DNA from: AWTP1-13 sp963840075
Lineage (GTDB): Bacteria > Pseudomonadota > Alphaproteobacteria > Rhizobiales > Hyphomicrobiaceae
Length of the DNA stretch: 64,000 nt
Assembly: GCA_963840075.1 (NCBI GenBank)
Contig: CAWIXS010000051.1
Coordinates: 1-64,000, forward strand
Direction of reading: 5' to 3'
This document shows positions 54,356-63,284 of this stretch, piece after piece. The stretch's first letter is position 1. Every line of letters begins with the position of its first letter. The notes below the pieces were generated by a model. The model did not search any database and was not told the origin of the DNA. It saw nothing but the letters and a program-made list of their open reading frames with translations. A program made the position numbers and the translations under genes.

Positions 54356-55411
54356 ATGGCCAAGCCGACGACGCTGCGGGGTCTCGTGACCCGCCGCAAC
54401 CTGTGGGCGCTGATTATCGAGCTCATTGTGCTCGCCGCGGTCGTGGTGGTCCTCGTCGGGTACCATCGCGAGCTCTACAGCCGCGTCTTCGGGCCGTTCA
54501 AGGTGACGGTGGACGAGGTCGGGGCGATCGCCAGCCTCGACAGCGAGCTTCGCCGCTACTTCCAGCTCGACGAGGGCCGCCTCGTCTTTGTGGGAAGCCA
54601 GGAGGTCGTGCACAGAGGGCGGCGGGGGCGTGAGACACGCAGCATCCTTTACTACCACGCCGTACCCGGCAAACAGGTCGTCGTCCTGCGCTCTGCGGAG
54701 AAGAACCCCACGCTGCCTGTCGTCGGCGTGCTGGAGCCGGTGCCTCCAGCCGTGGCGGACAACATCACGAGCCGCAATCCGCAGTTGAAGATCGGTGCAG
54801 GGCTGGCGCCCCTCATGTTCGATGTCGAGGACCCCTCGAGCTCGTGGGCCACGCTCTATACGGCGGGGGCGCTCACGGCACCGGTCCTCCTCCTCGTCTT
54901 CGTGGTCCTCACGGTCCGCAGGCTCACAAACTTCCGGCGCTCGCGCCCAATGGCTGCGCTCGCGCGCTTCCAGGTGCCCGTCGACCAGATCGCGGCGCAG
55001 ATCGACCGCGAGCTGGCCACGGAGAACGCCAAGACCGCCATGCGCAATGTCCTCTTGACGCGCTCCTGGCTCGTGTACCTGCAGCCGTTCAGGCTCGAGG
55101 TGTTGCATCTCAACGAGCTGGTCTGGGTGCATGCGGCGATCACCCGGCGCTACGCGTACTGGTTCATTCCCGTCGGCTCCACCAATCATCTGAAGCTGGG
55201 CGATCGCACCGGGCGCCTGATAACGATCCAGGGACGCAAGACGGCCATTCCCGAGGTTGTCGTGGCCATCGCGCAGCGCGTGCCCTGGGTGTTCGCCGGC
55301 CACTCCGACGACCTGGAGCAGGCCTTCACGCGCAACCGCGATGCGATGATCGCCGCCGTCGATCAGCGGCGCCAGCAGCTGCTCGGCAGCTCGCCGCAGG
55401 CGGTGGGCTAG
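54356..55411 (+). CDS. Two-helix membrane protein of unknown function
   Basis: 351 residues from ATG 54356 (GGGGGAGAG upstream). A first membrane helix (LWALIIELIVLAAVVVVLVG), an extracytoplasmic domain of about 120 residues (LRRYFQLDEGRLVFVGSQEV, KQVVVLRSAEKNPTLPVVGV), a second helix (ALTAPVLLLVFVVLTV) and a cytoplasmic C-terminal domain of 150 residues (FIPVGSTNHLKLGDRTGRLI). I do not know the family. It lies between the enolase-superfamily gene and the TRAP genes, on the TRAP strand. Confidence 0.75.
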   Translation: MAKPTTLRGLVTRRNLWALIIELIVLAAVVVVLVGYHRELYSRVFGPFKVTVDEVGAIASLDSELRRYFQLDEGRLVFVGSQEVVHRGRRGRETRSILYYHAVPGKQVVVLRSAEKNPTLPVVGVLEPVPPAVADNITSRNPQLKIGAGLAPLMFDVEDPSSSWATLYTAGALTAPVLLLVFVVLTVRRLTNFRRSRPMAALARFQVPVDQIAAQIDRELATENAKTAMRNVLLTRSWLVYLQPFRLEVLHLNELVWVHAAITRRYAYWFIPVGSTNHLKLGDRTGRLITIQGRKTAIPEVVVAIAQRVPWVFAGHSDDLEQAFTRNRDAMIAAVDQRRQQLLGSSPQAVG

Positions 55412-55601
55412 GCGAAGCTTCCCGGCCGAAGCGGCGTCGGGCCCCGGCCCTCGATGCGCCAAGTCGCGCTTGACCGCCCGGACCGGGTCTGAACCAATGC
55501 GACCGCACCGGGGGAGCTGCGCGAGCCCGAACCGCGCTGCCTCGACCGAACCGCCAACACCAACAGAGCTCGAGCAATCGCGAAGCTCAATCGGAGGAAA
55601 C

Positions 55602-56705
55602 ATGGGCATTCCCGTCCGCGGTGCACCGCGCCGAGCGTCGTGGTGCGCGCTGTGCGCCGCCTTTGCCGGAGTCCTGGCTGTGGTCCTGCCGTGGAACGAG
55701 GCACGGGCCGACGACATCAGGCTGCGCATCGCCTCCGGCCACCCGGCCGTCAACACCTACGTCAACCTGATGCAGAATTTCTTCGTGCCGGAGGTGACGA
55801 AGCGGGTGGCAGAGCGCACCAAGCACAAGGTGCAGTTCATCGAAGGCTACGGTGGCGCCATGGTGAAGGTCGCCGACACGCTCGAAGGCGTCCAGTCCGG
55901 CATCATCGACGTGGGCGGCTATTGCTTCTGCTTCGAGCCGTCGAACCTGCCGCTGCACGCCTTCCAGGTGATGCTGCCGTTCGGCACCATGGACCCGGTG
56001 GTCAGCGTCAAGCTGGCGCGCGGCGTTTACGACAAGGTGCCGTTCATGAGCAAGGTGTTCGAGGACAAGTACAACCAGGTCCTGATCGCCCTGATTGCCG
56101 ACAACGGCTACAACCTCTCCACCACTTTCGAATGGAACAGCATCGCCGATCTCAAGAACCGCAAGCTCGCCGGCGCCGGCCTCAATCTCAAGTGGCTGGA
56201 GTTTGCCGGCGCGACGCCGGTGCAGTCCTCGCTGCCGGAGGCCTACACCTCGCTGCAGACGGGCGTCTACAACGGCTGGATCATGTTCCCGTCCGGCGTC
56301 GTCAACTTCAAGCTGCACGAGGTGGCGAAGTACTATACCGAGATCGGCTTCGGCGCGATCACCTGGCATGGCCTCACCTTCAACAAGGCGCGCTGGAACA
56401 AGCTGCCGCCCGACGTCAAGGCCATCATCGCGGAGGTGGCGCGCGAGTACGAGGCCCGCACCGGCATGGTGAACCTCGAGAACTATCCCAGGCAGCTGAA
56501 GCAGCTCGAGGCCGCCGGCGCCGACGTGCGCAAGCTGCCCGACAACGTGCGCGTGGACTGGGCGACCTCGCTCAAGGGCTGGCCACAGGAGAAGGCAGCC
56601 GAGCTCGACAAGGCCGGGCTGCCGGCCTCGCAGGTGCTCAAGCTGGCGATCGAGGAAGCCGAGAAGCTGGGCCACAAGTGGCCGGTGCGCTACCAGGTGA
56701 AGTGA
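55602..56705 (+). CDS. dctP: TRAP transporter substrate-binding protein (DctP family)
   Basis: 367 residues; delivers an anionic substrate in the periplasm to the membrane subunits. A signal peptide ends near NEARADD. The binding lobe opens RLRIASGHPAVNTYVNLMQN; GYGGAMVKVADTLEGVQSGI and GWIMFPSGVVNFKLHEVAKY with the usual arginine/asparagine ligands are typical of DctP. GGAGG lies six bases before ATG 55602. First gene of a dctPQM operon. Confidence 0.93.
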   Translation: MGIPVRGAPRRASWCALCAAFAGVLAVVLPWNEARADDIRLRIASGHPAVNTYVNLMQNFFVPEVTKRVAERTKHKVQFIEGYGGAMVKVADTLEGVQSGIIDVGGYCFCFEPSNLPLHAFQVMLPFGTMDPVVSVKLARGVYDKVPFMSKVFEDKYNQVLIALIADNGYNLSTTFEWNSIADLKNRKLAGAGLNLKWLEFAGATPVQSSLPEAYTSLQTGVYNGWIMFPSGVVNFKLHEVAKYYTEIGFGAITWHGLTFNKARWNKLPPDVKAIIAEVAREYEARTGMVNLENYPRQLKQLEAAGADVRKLPDNVRVDWATSLKGWPQEKAAELDKAGLPASQVLKLAIEEAEKLGHKWPVRYQVK

Positions 56706-56783
56706 GCGCCTGACGCGCACGGCCGCGCCGCGAGGGAAACGCGAAGCGCGGCCGTGCGATGCCGCCTGCGGAAGGGAATGTCG

Positions 56784-57302
56784 ATGCTGGATCGGACCCT
56801 CGAGTGGATCAGCCGGACGCTGCTCGTCCTGGCCGCGCTGCTCGCGTTCGTGCTGTGCTTCATTGTCGTCACCGACGTGGCGGGCCGCGTGGTCCTCAAC
56901 AGCCCGCTCAAGGGCACGCCTGAGATCGTCTCCTACTCCATCGTCGTCATCTGCTACCTGCAGGCGGCCTTTGCCATCCGCAGCGGCGGCATGATCAACA
57001 CGGACGCGTTCACCGCGCACCTGCCTCCGCGCGTGCAGAGCCTGCTTGCGGCATTCGGGGCGCTGCTGGGGGTGGTGCTGTTCGCGATCATCTGCTGGGG
57101 CGGCATCGACGGCGCCGCGCACGCCTGGACCTCGGGCGAGTTCGAGGGCGAGGGCGCGCTGCGCATTCCCGCCTGGCCCGCGCGCTTCGCCATCGTCGGT
57201 GGCACGGCGCTGGCGGCGCTCAGCTATTTCCTGCTGATGCTGCGCAACCTGGACGCTGCGCGACGAGGCGCGGGTCCGGTCGCGCAATCCACCAGCCACT
57301 GA
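56784..57302 (+). CDS. dctQ: TRAP transporter small membrane subunit (DctQ)
   Basis: 172 residues with four membrane helices (LVLAALLAFVLCFIVVTDVA, IVSYSIVVICYLQAAFAIRS, LAAFGALLGVVLFAIICWGG, FAIVGGTALAALSYFLLML), typical of DctQ, and the RSGGMINTDAF loop. ATG 56784 is six bases after AAGGGA; ATG 56778 would also be possible. It is followed twelve bases later by dctM. Confidence 0.92.
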   Translation: MLDRTLEWISRTLLVLAALLAFVLCFIVVTDVAGRVVLNSPLKGTPEIVSYSIVVICYLQAAFAIRSGGMINTDAFTAHLPPRVQSLLAAFGALLGVVLFAIICWGGIDGAAHAWTSGEFEGEGALRIPAWPARFAIVGGTALAALSYFLLMLRNLDAARRGAGPVAQSTSH

Positions 57303-57314
57303 CCGGGGCCCCGC

Positions 57315-58685
57315 GTGTTCGACCCCTGGCAGATGGCGACGCTGATCGGCGTGCTGCTCCTCCTGGTCTTCTCCGGCGTGCACATCGCGGTGGCGCTCGG
57401 CGTCACGGCCGCGCTCGGCATCTATCTGATGCAGGGCGACATCGAGGTCGTGCGCATGTTCGTCTCCAACACCGCCTACGAGGCGCTGCGCGACTACGTG
57501 TTCGCGGTCATTCCGCTGTTCATGCTGATGGGCGAGTTCCTCGCCAAGTCCGGCGCGGCGACCGATCTGTTCGCGCTCATCAACCGCGTGACGCGGCGCG
57601 TGCCGGGCCGGCTCGGCATCGCCACCGTGCTTGCCAACGCGGTGTTCGCCTTCGTCACCGGTGTCAGCATCGCCGCCGCGGCCGCGTTCTCGCGCATCGC
57701 CTGGCCCGAGATGAAGCGCCACGGCTACGAGCGCAAGTTCGCGCTCGGCTGCATCGCCGGCAGCGCCTGCCTCGGCATGCTGATCCCGCCGTCGGTGCTG
57801 ATGATCGTGTGGGGCGTGCTGACCGAGCAGGCGATCGGCAAGCTGTTCATCGCCGGCATCCTGCCGGGGCTCGTGGTGGTGGCGGCCTACTCGCTCTACA
57901 TCCTGTTCGTCGCCGTCACGCGGCCCGAGCGCGTCGGCGAGGCGCGCCAGGTGGCGCGTGCTGCGGGGGCGGCGCCCGCGCCGGCCCCTGTGCCGTCGGC
58001 GGAGGCCGAGCTTATCGACGACGCGAAGCTGCGCGAGGCGATGGTCAGCACGGTGTTCGTGATCCTCCTCATCGTCGGCGTGCTCGGCGGCATCTGGCTC
58101 GGCTTCTTCACGCCGACCGAGGGGGCGGGTGTCGGCGCGGCCATGTCGCTCCTGCTCGCCATCTTCAAGGGCATGCGCGCCCGGGCGATCTTCGACGTCA
58201 TCCTGACGGTGGGGCGGACCTCGGCGCCGCTGCTTCTGCTGCTCGTCATGGCGCAGCTCTACAGCCGCGTGCTGTCGATGACGGGTGTGACCGGCGCGGC
58301 CAAGGCCGTGTTCCTCGGGTCCGGCCTCGACCCCTGGATGATCCTGACCATCATGGTGCTGATCTGGTTCGTGCTCGGCTGCATCATCGACTCGATCTCG
58401 ATCATCCTGCTCACCGTGCCGGTGTTCGCCCCGATCGCCGTGGCGCTGGGCTACGACCCGCTGGCGTTCGCCATCCTCGGCATTCTCGCCATCGAGACCG
58501 GCCTGCTGACGCCGCCGTTCGGCATCCTGGTGTTCACGGTCAAGGCCGCGCTGCCCCAGGAGAATGTCTCCACCGGCGAGATCTTCCTGGGCTCCATCCC
58601 CTACTGGATCTGCCTGCTGGCCGTGATCGTCGTCATCGCCACCTTTCCGGCGCTCGCGACATGGCTGCCGAACCTCGGCCGCTAG
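57315..58685 (+). CDS. dctM: TRAP transporter large membrane subunit (DctM)
   Basis: 456 residues with about twelve membrane helices; the sodium-driven permease. Typical stretches are FSGVHIAVALGVTAALGIYL, AVIPLFMLMGEFLAKSGAAT, GCIAGSACLGMLIPPSVLMI and ETGLLTPPFGILVFTVKAAL. A cytoplasmic loop (ARAAGAAPAPAPVPSAEAEL) is longer and more alanine/proline-rich than usual. GTG 57315 is the start. With dctP and dctQ it makes a complete transporter. Confidence 0.93.
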   Translation: MFDPWQMATLIGVLLLLVFSGVHIAVALGVTAALGIYLMQGDIEVVRMFVSNTAYEALRDYVFAVIPLFMLMGEFLAKSGAATDLFALINRVTRRVPGRLGIATVLANAVFAFVTGVSIAAAAAFSRIAWPEMKRHGYERKFALGCIAGSACLGMLIPPSVLMIVWGVLTEQAIGKLFIAGILPGLVVVAAYSLYILFVAVTRPERVGEARQVARAAGAAPAPAPVPSAEAELIDDAKLREAMVSTVFVILLIVGVLGGIWLGFFTPTEGAGVGAAMSLLLAIFKGMRARAIFDVILTVGRTSAPLLLLLVMAQLYSRVLSMTGVTGAAKAVFLGSGLDPWMILTIMVLIWFVLGCIIDSISIILLTVPVFAPIAVALGYDPLAFAILGILAIETGLLTPPFGILVFTVKAALPQENVSTGEIFLGSIPYWICLLAVIVVIATFPALATWLPNLGR

Positions 58686-58725
58686 GATTGCTGCTTCGCG
58701 CAGGCCGGGGAGCCGGGGCGCCGGC

Positions 58726-59700
58726 TTATGCGAGCTCGCCCGGGGTGAAGCGGTACTTGCGCGAGCAGAACTCGCAGGTGACGGTGATGCCGCCGTCCTC
58801 CTCGCGCAGCTCGGCGAGCTCGCTCGCATCGAACTGGCGCAGGTACGTCTCGATGCGCTCGCGCGAGCAGCGGCAGGCCTCGGCGAGCCCGGTCGCCGGC
58901 ACCACGCGCACGCCCTCCTCGTGGAACAGCCGGTAGAGCAGCCGCTCCGGCGTCAGCGTCGGGTCGATCAGCTCGTGATCCTCGACCGTGGCGGCGAGGT
59001 GGCGCGCGCGGCTCCAGTTCTCGTCGTCCTCGCCTTCCAGCGAGAGGTCGTGGGCCTCGCCCTCGAGCCTGCGCTGCCCGCCCTCGCGCGGCAGCTGCTG
59101 GATCATCAGGCCGCCCGCGCGCCAGCGCCAGGCGCGCCCGCTGCCGTCGGCGGCGGGGCCGTAGTGGCGCGCCACCGCCAGCCGGATGAAGGTCGGCAGC
59201 TGCTCGGACTGGCGGAAATACTCGTGCGCCGCCGCCAGCAACGGCTCGCGGGCGATGGCCACGATGCCCTGGTAGCGGTCCCTGCCGCCGCCGGGATCGA
59301 TGGTCATGGCGAGATGTCCGGAGCCCAGCAGCGCGCCCTGATCGCCGCGTCCCTTCGCTCCGGCGAGGGAGGCGTCGGCCTTGTCGAAGTTGGCGAAGCC
59401 GCGCAGCTTGCCGGGCTGCTCGAAGTCGGCCACCAGGAAGTCGAGCGGGCCGTCGGTCTTGGTCTGCAGGATCAGCTTGGCCGTGCTCTTGAGCGCGCTG
59501 CCCAGCATGGCGGTGAGCACCAGCGCCTCGCCCAGCGCGTAGCTCACGGGCTCGGGATAGGCGTGCCGGGACAGGATGGTGTGCACGAGCGGGCCGAGCC
59601 GGACGACGCGGCCGATCACGTCGGACCTCACCGTGCGGAACGGCAGCACGAGGTCGTCGGCCGGGGCGGTGTCGAGCCTGGTGTTGTCGGCGCTGAGCAT
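58726..59700 (-). CDS. hslO: Redox-regulated chaperone Hsp33
   Basis: 324 residues. The zinc centre is complete: CRC in LAEACRCSRERIETYLRQ and CEFC in VTCEFCSRKYRF. In reduced cells zinc holds it inactive; oxidation forms disulfides and turns on chaperone activity. The N-terminal domain FRTVRSDVIGRVVRLGPLVH fits. ATG 59700 overlaps the argF stop (TGATG), so translation is coupled. Such an hslO-argF-argD order is common in rhizobia. Confidence 0.95.
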   Translation of the reverse strand: MLSADNTRLDTAPADDLVLPFRTVRSDVIGRVVRLGPLVHTILSRHAYPEPVSYALGEALVLTAMLGSALKSTAKLILQTKTDGPLDFLVADFEQPGKLRGFANFDKADASLAGAKGRGDQGALLGSGHLAMTIDPGGGRDRYQGIVAIAREPLLAAAHEYFRQSEQLPTFIRLAVARHYGPAADGSGRAWRWRAGGLMIQQLPREGGQRRLEGEAHDLSLEGEDDENWSRARHLAATVEDHELIDPTLTPERLLYRLFHEEGVRVVPATGLAEACRCSRERIETYLRQFDASELAELREEDGGITVTCEFCSRKYRFTPGELA

Positions 59701-60626
59701 CAATCGACCCCGAGGCACCACGCCAGGATGGCCTTCTGGGCGTGCAGCCGGTTTTCCGCCTCGTCCCACACTGCCGATTGCGGTCCGTCGATCACCGCGG
59801 CTGCCACCTCGTTGCCGCGGTAGGCGGGGAGACAATGCAGGAAAATGGCATTCGGCGCCGCCTTGCGCATCAGCTTCGCGTCTACCGCGTAGGGCGCCAG
59901 CAGCTGCTTGCGGCGCCGCGCCTCGTCCTGCTGCCCCATGGAGATCCAGGTGTCGGTCACCACGCAGTCCGCGCCCGCCACGGCCGCGTCGGGGTCGTCG
60001 GTGACCTCGATGTCGCCGCCGTTGCGCTGGGCCCAGTCGAGGACCGCCCGCTCGGGCTTCAGCGCCGGCGGGCAGGCCAGCGACAGCTTGAAGCCGAGCC
60101 TCGCCGCGGCCTGGATCCAGGACGCCGCCACGTTGTTGCCGTCGCCGCTCCAGGCCACCTTGCGCCCCTCGATCGGCCCCACCCGCTCCTCGAAGGTCAT
60201 GATGTCGGCGACGATCTGGCAGGGATGGGTGCGGTCGGTGAGGCCGTTGATGACGGGCACCGTGGCGTGATCGGCGAGCTCCTTCAACGTCTCGTGCTTG
60301 TTGGCGCGGATCATGATGGCGTCGACGTAGCGCGAGAGCACCTTGGCGGTATCGGAGATGGGCTCGCCGCGGCCGATCTGCAGGTCGGTGTGGTTGAGCG
60401 CCAGCGTCTGCCCGCCGAGCTGTCGCATCGCCACGTCGAACGACACGCGCGTGCGCGTCGATGGCTTCTCGAAGATCAGCATCAGCACGGCATCGGCGAT
60501 GCCCTGCGGCCTCAGCTGGGCCGGGACGTGCTTGCCCGCCTTCTTCATGGTGCGGCCCATATCGACGATGCGCCGCAGCGTGCGCGCGTCGATATGGTCG
60601 ATATCCAAGAAATGCCGGGGCGCCAT
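59700..60626 (-). CDS. argF: Ornithine carbamoyltransferase
   Basis: 308 residues; forms citrulline from ornithine and carbamoyl phosphate. Carbamoyl-phosphate site: EKPSTRTRVSFD and HPCQIVADIMT; ornithine site: DTWISMGQQDEARRR and LHCLPAYRGNEV. ATG 60626 follows argD by 28 bases; the N-terminus MAPRHFLDIDHIDARTLRR is normal. Confidence 0.96.
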   Translation of the reverse strand: MAPRHFLDIDHIDARTLRRIVDMGRTMKKAGKHVPAQLRPQGIADAVLMLIFEKPSTRTRVSFDVAMRQLGGQTLALNHTDLQIGRGEPISDTAKVLSRYVDAIMIRANKHETLKELADHATVPVINGLTDRTHPCQIVADIMTFEERVGPIEGRKVAWSGDGNNVAASWIQAAARLGFKLSLACPPALKPERAVLDWAQRNGGDIEVTDDPDAAVAGADCVVTDTWISMGQQDEARRRKQLLAPYAVDAKLMRKAAPNAIFLHCLPAYRGNEVAAAVIDGPQSAVWDEAENRLHAQKAILAWCLGVD

Positions 60627-60654
60627 GGCGCAAACCTCTCGCGGCCCGGGGTCC

Positions 60655-61908
60655 TCAGGCCGGCTTCGGGAAGCGCGCGAGCGCCCGATCCAGCCGGCCG
60701 ATCGCCTCCGCAAGCTCGTCGTCGGCGATGTTGAGCGGGGGCAAGAGGCGCACCACGTTGTCGCCGGCGCCGACCGTCAGCAGCTTCTCCCCGACGCACG
60801 CCGCGACCACGTCGCCCATCGGCGGCTTCACCTTGATGCCGGTCAGGAGCCCGCTGGCGCGCACCTCATCGATGACGTGCGGGTGGGCGTCCTGGAGCGC
60901 TGCGAGCTGCTGCTTGAAGCGCAGCGCCATGGCCTCGACGTGCTCGAGGAAGCCGGGCTCCAGGATGGCATCGAGCACCGCGCCGGCAACCGCCACGGCC
61001 AGCGGGTTGCCGCCGAAGGTCGAGCCGTGCGTACCTGCAACCATGCCCTTGGCGGCCTCGTTCGTGGCCAGAACCGCCCCGATGGGAAATCCGCCGCCGA
61101 GGCCCTTGGCCACCGCCATCACATCGGGCTGGATGCCCGCCCGCTCGTGGGCGAACAGCTTGCCCGTGCGGCCCATGCCGGTCTGCACCTCGTCCAGCAC
61201 CAGGAGCAGGCCGCGGGCGTTGCAAAGCTGGCGCAGTGCCCGCAGCCACGGCAGCGGTGCCACGTTGACGCCGCCCTCGCCCTGCACCGGCTCCACCATG
61301 ATGGCCCCGGTGGCGGGGCCGACGGCCTTCTCCACCGCCTCCAGGTCGCCGAACGGCACGATGTCGAAGCCGTCCGCCGGCTCGCCGAAGCCTTCCAGAT
61401 GCTTGGCGTTGCCGGCCGAGGCGATGGTGGCGAGGGTGCGCCCGTGGAAGGCGCCCTTGAAGGTGATGGTGCGCCACCTCTCCGGCCGGCCGCTCGCGAA
61501 GTGATAGCGGCGCGCCAGCTTGATGGCGCCCTCGCAGGCTTCCGCGCCGGAGTTGCAGAAGAACACCTGGTCGGCGAACGTCGCCTCGCACAGCCGCTCG
61601 GCCAGCCGCTCCTGACCGGCCACACGGTAAAGGTTGGAGCAGTGCCAGAGCTTGCCGGCCTGCTCGCCGAGCGCCGCGATCAGCCTGGGGTGGGCGTGCC
61701 CCAGGGCATTGACGGCAACGCCGCTGGCGAAGTCGAGATAACGCTCCCCGCCGGTCGAGACCAACCACGCCCCCTCGCCCCGCTCGAACACGAGATTGGC
61801 GCGGGCGTAGGTGGGCATGACGGCAGCCGAGGGGGCGGAGGGTGTTGCCGTGGAGGGCTCCTGCGCCGGGTGTACGGGCTTTGCGGTCTTCGCCGAAGGG
61901 GCGGACAT
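60655..61908 (-). CDS. argD: Acetylornithine aminotransferase
   Basis: About 417 residues, PLP-dependent class III aminotransferase of arginine synthesis. Markers: FASGVAVNALGHAHPRLIAA, CNSGAEACEGAIKLARRYHF, PVQGEGGVNVAPLPWLRALR, VLDEVQTGMGRTG and the PLP lysine in VMAVAKGLGGGFPIGAVLA. Of the in-frame ATGs, 61908 is preferred because upstream of it lies a transcription terminator-like hairpin; ATG 61818 (MPTYARANLVFERG) would match the shorter homologues. First gene of argD-argF-hslO. Confidence 0.93.
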   Translation of the reverse strand: MSAPSAKTAKPVHPAQEPSTATPSAPSAAVMPTYARANLVFERGEGAWLVSTGGERYLDFASGVAVNALGHAHPRLIAALGEQAGKLWHCSNLYRVAGQERLAERLCEATFADQVFFCNSGAEACEGAIKLARRYHFASGRPERWRTITFKGAFHGRTLATIASAGNAKHLEGFGEPADGFDIVPFGDLEAVEKAVGPATGAIMVEPVQGEGGVNVAPLPWLRALRQLCNARGLLLVLDEVQTGMGRTGKLFAHERAGIQPDVMAVAKGLGGGFPIGAVLATNEAAKGMVAGTHGSTFGGNPLAVAVAGAVLDAILEPGFLEHVEAMALRFKQQLAALQDAHPHVIDEVRASGLLTGIKVKPPMGDVVAACVGEKLLTVGAGDNVVRLLPPLNIADDELAEAIGRLDRALARFPKPA

Positions 61909-61928
61909 GGGGCGGATCTCGCTGTCAG

Positions 61929-61960
61929 AGAAAAATGAAAAAGCCGCGCTTCGAGCGCGG
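61929..61960 (-). terminator. Terminator-like hairpin in the leader just before argD
   Basis: On the minus strand GCCGCGC-TCGAA-GCGCGGC is followed by TTTTTCATTTTTC, a classic intrinsic terminator. It ends only 20 bases before the argD ATG at 61908, and a separate terminator for gcrA lies further upstream, so it may be an attenuator of argD-argF-hslO. Confidence 0.75.
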
Positions 61961-62137
61961 CGGGGCGTGGCAGACACTGGCTAGGTCCGTCATCGCAGCC
62001 GCGCAGCGTTGCCCGCACGTGGCTTGTTGTTAGCTCGCTGACCCATGGGCCGATTTATGGGGCTCTCGCCCAAGAGTGTCAATGGCGGCGCAGGTGCTTG
62101 CCGCCCCGGCCGGCGCCCCGCAAGCATCCCGACCCGG

Positions 62138-62172
62138 AAAAAACCGGGAGCAACCCCGCTCGTGCTCCCGGT
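62138..62172 (-). terminator. Rho-independent terminator of gcrA
   Basis: ACCGGGAGCA (62163-62172, minus-strand reading) pairs with TGCTCCCGGT (62143-62152) and is followed by TTTTTTCC. It lies about 45 bases after the gcrA stop codon. Confidence 0.85.
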
Positions 62173-62216
62173 CTTCCCCCGCGTAGTCGGTAGTCCCGCC
62201 GTCGAGGCAGGGCGCG

Positions 62217-62798
62217 TCAGACCGCGGCCGTCTCGTTGGGAACGTCCGGCGCCTGCAGCTCCGGGGTGGCCTTGACCGGGTTGCCAAAGGTGATCATCGG
62301 GGCGAAATCGCGCTCGCGGCGGCGCGCCTGGGGCGGCTGGAAGGCGCGCCGGGCGTGCACCTCGCAATAGGGCAGGCCCGGGATCTTGTTCTTGCCGCAG
62401 AAGTGGAACTCGGGCTGCTGCGGGTCGCCGATCGGCCAGCGGCAGCAGGATTCGGTCAGCGTCTGAATGTACTTGCGCTCCGCGAGCGGGATCACGAGCT
62501 CCTCGGCGGGCGGCACGTACGGCTCCATATCGCTCATATAGAGGCTGCGCAGCGGGCTGTTGGCGGCGCTGCCGGGCAGCCGCGGCTTCATCAGGCGCCG
62601 GCCAGCCTGCGCCCGCACGCGCGGCCGGTGCGACTTCATGCGCGAGGTGGTGGCGCGGCCGGAAAGCCCGAGGCGATGCACCTTGCCGATCACCGCGTTG
62701 CGCGTCACCCCGCCCAGGCGGCCGGCGATCTGGCTCGCGGACAGACCGTCTCCCCACAGCTTCTTCAAGACATCGACGCGCTCGTCATTCCAGGTCAT
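62217..62798 (-). CDS. gcrA: Cell-cycle regulator GcrA
   Basis: 193 residues. GcrA is an alphaproteobacterial transcription factor that binds sigma-70 RNA polymerase at GANTC sites methylated by CcrM. The N-terminal helix-turn-helix MTWNDERVDVLKKLWGDGLS, ASQIAGRLGGVTRNAVIGKV is intact; the basic linker RMKSHRPRVRAQAGRRL and the C-terminal conserved region ESCCRWPIGDPQQPEFHFCG, GLPYCEVHARRAFQPP follow. ATG 62798 is clear. It has its own terminator and lies upstream of argD, as is usual in rhizobia. Confidence 0.96.
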   Translation of the reverse strand: MTWNDERVDVLKKLWGDGLSASQIAGRLGGVTRNAVIGKVHRLGLSGRATTSRMKSHRPRVRAQAGRRLMKPRLPGSAANSPLRSLYMSDMEPYVPPAEELVIPLAERKYIQTLTESCCRWPIGDPQQPEFHFCGKNKIPGLPYCEVHARRAFQPPQARRRERDFAPMITFGNPVKATPELQAPDVPNETAAV

Positions 62799-63284
62799 GG
62801 CCCTGGTTCTCCTACAATTGACTAACGGCGGAGCCCGACGTCGTGTCGAAAGACGCGCCTTCGACACGATGCAACGCACGCGGAACCCTGCCCTCACGGC
62901 CGGAGTTGAGCGGGCGTTCGACGCGCTCGAGTGCACGGAACACGCGCGCCGGGCCGGCCGGCGATCGACACAACCGATACTGGGACTGGTACTGGGAACT
63001 CTGACGCCTACGGAGACAAAGGCGGCGCAACGAGGATCAAACACATGATCCGGTCAAGACATGACCGATGCGCCCTACGCGTAGGTTTCTGCGGCAACTG
63101 CCCCCAAATCGCACAAACGCGAGGTGCCGCAGCTGATGGAAGGAAAGTTACTATGAGGTTATCGGCCGTCTCAAGAAGACAGTGCCCCTCGCGTGCCGAT
63201 TGAGTATCAAACTGTGGCTCTGCCACAACAGCTCCCGACTCAAGTTGTGGATGAGAGAAAAGAGCCGTTGCGCTCGCGCGAATC
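62799..63284. other. Intergenic region between phoB and gcrA, no gene seen
   Basis: About 485 bp. It must hold the gcrA promoter. No tRNA or other RNA fold was recognised, and no open frame is protein-like. GACTC (a GANTC site) occurs near 63238. Short repeats of TTCGACAC / GTGTCGAA lie near 62838-62870. Confidence 0.5.

Noticed and set aside
55587..58829. A 1080-residue minus-strand frame across the TRAP genes
   Set aside because: Antisense shadow; composition rich in H, R, D and Q and no domain, while dctPQM are clear on the other strand.
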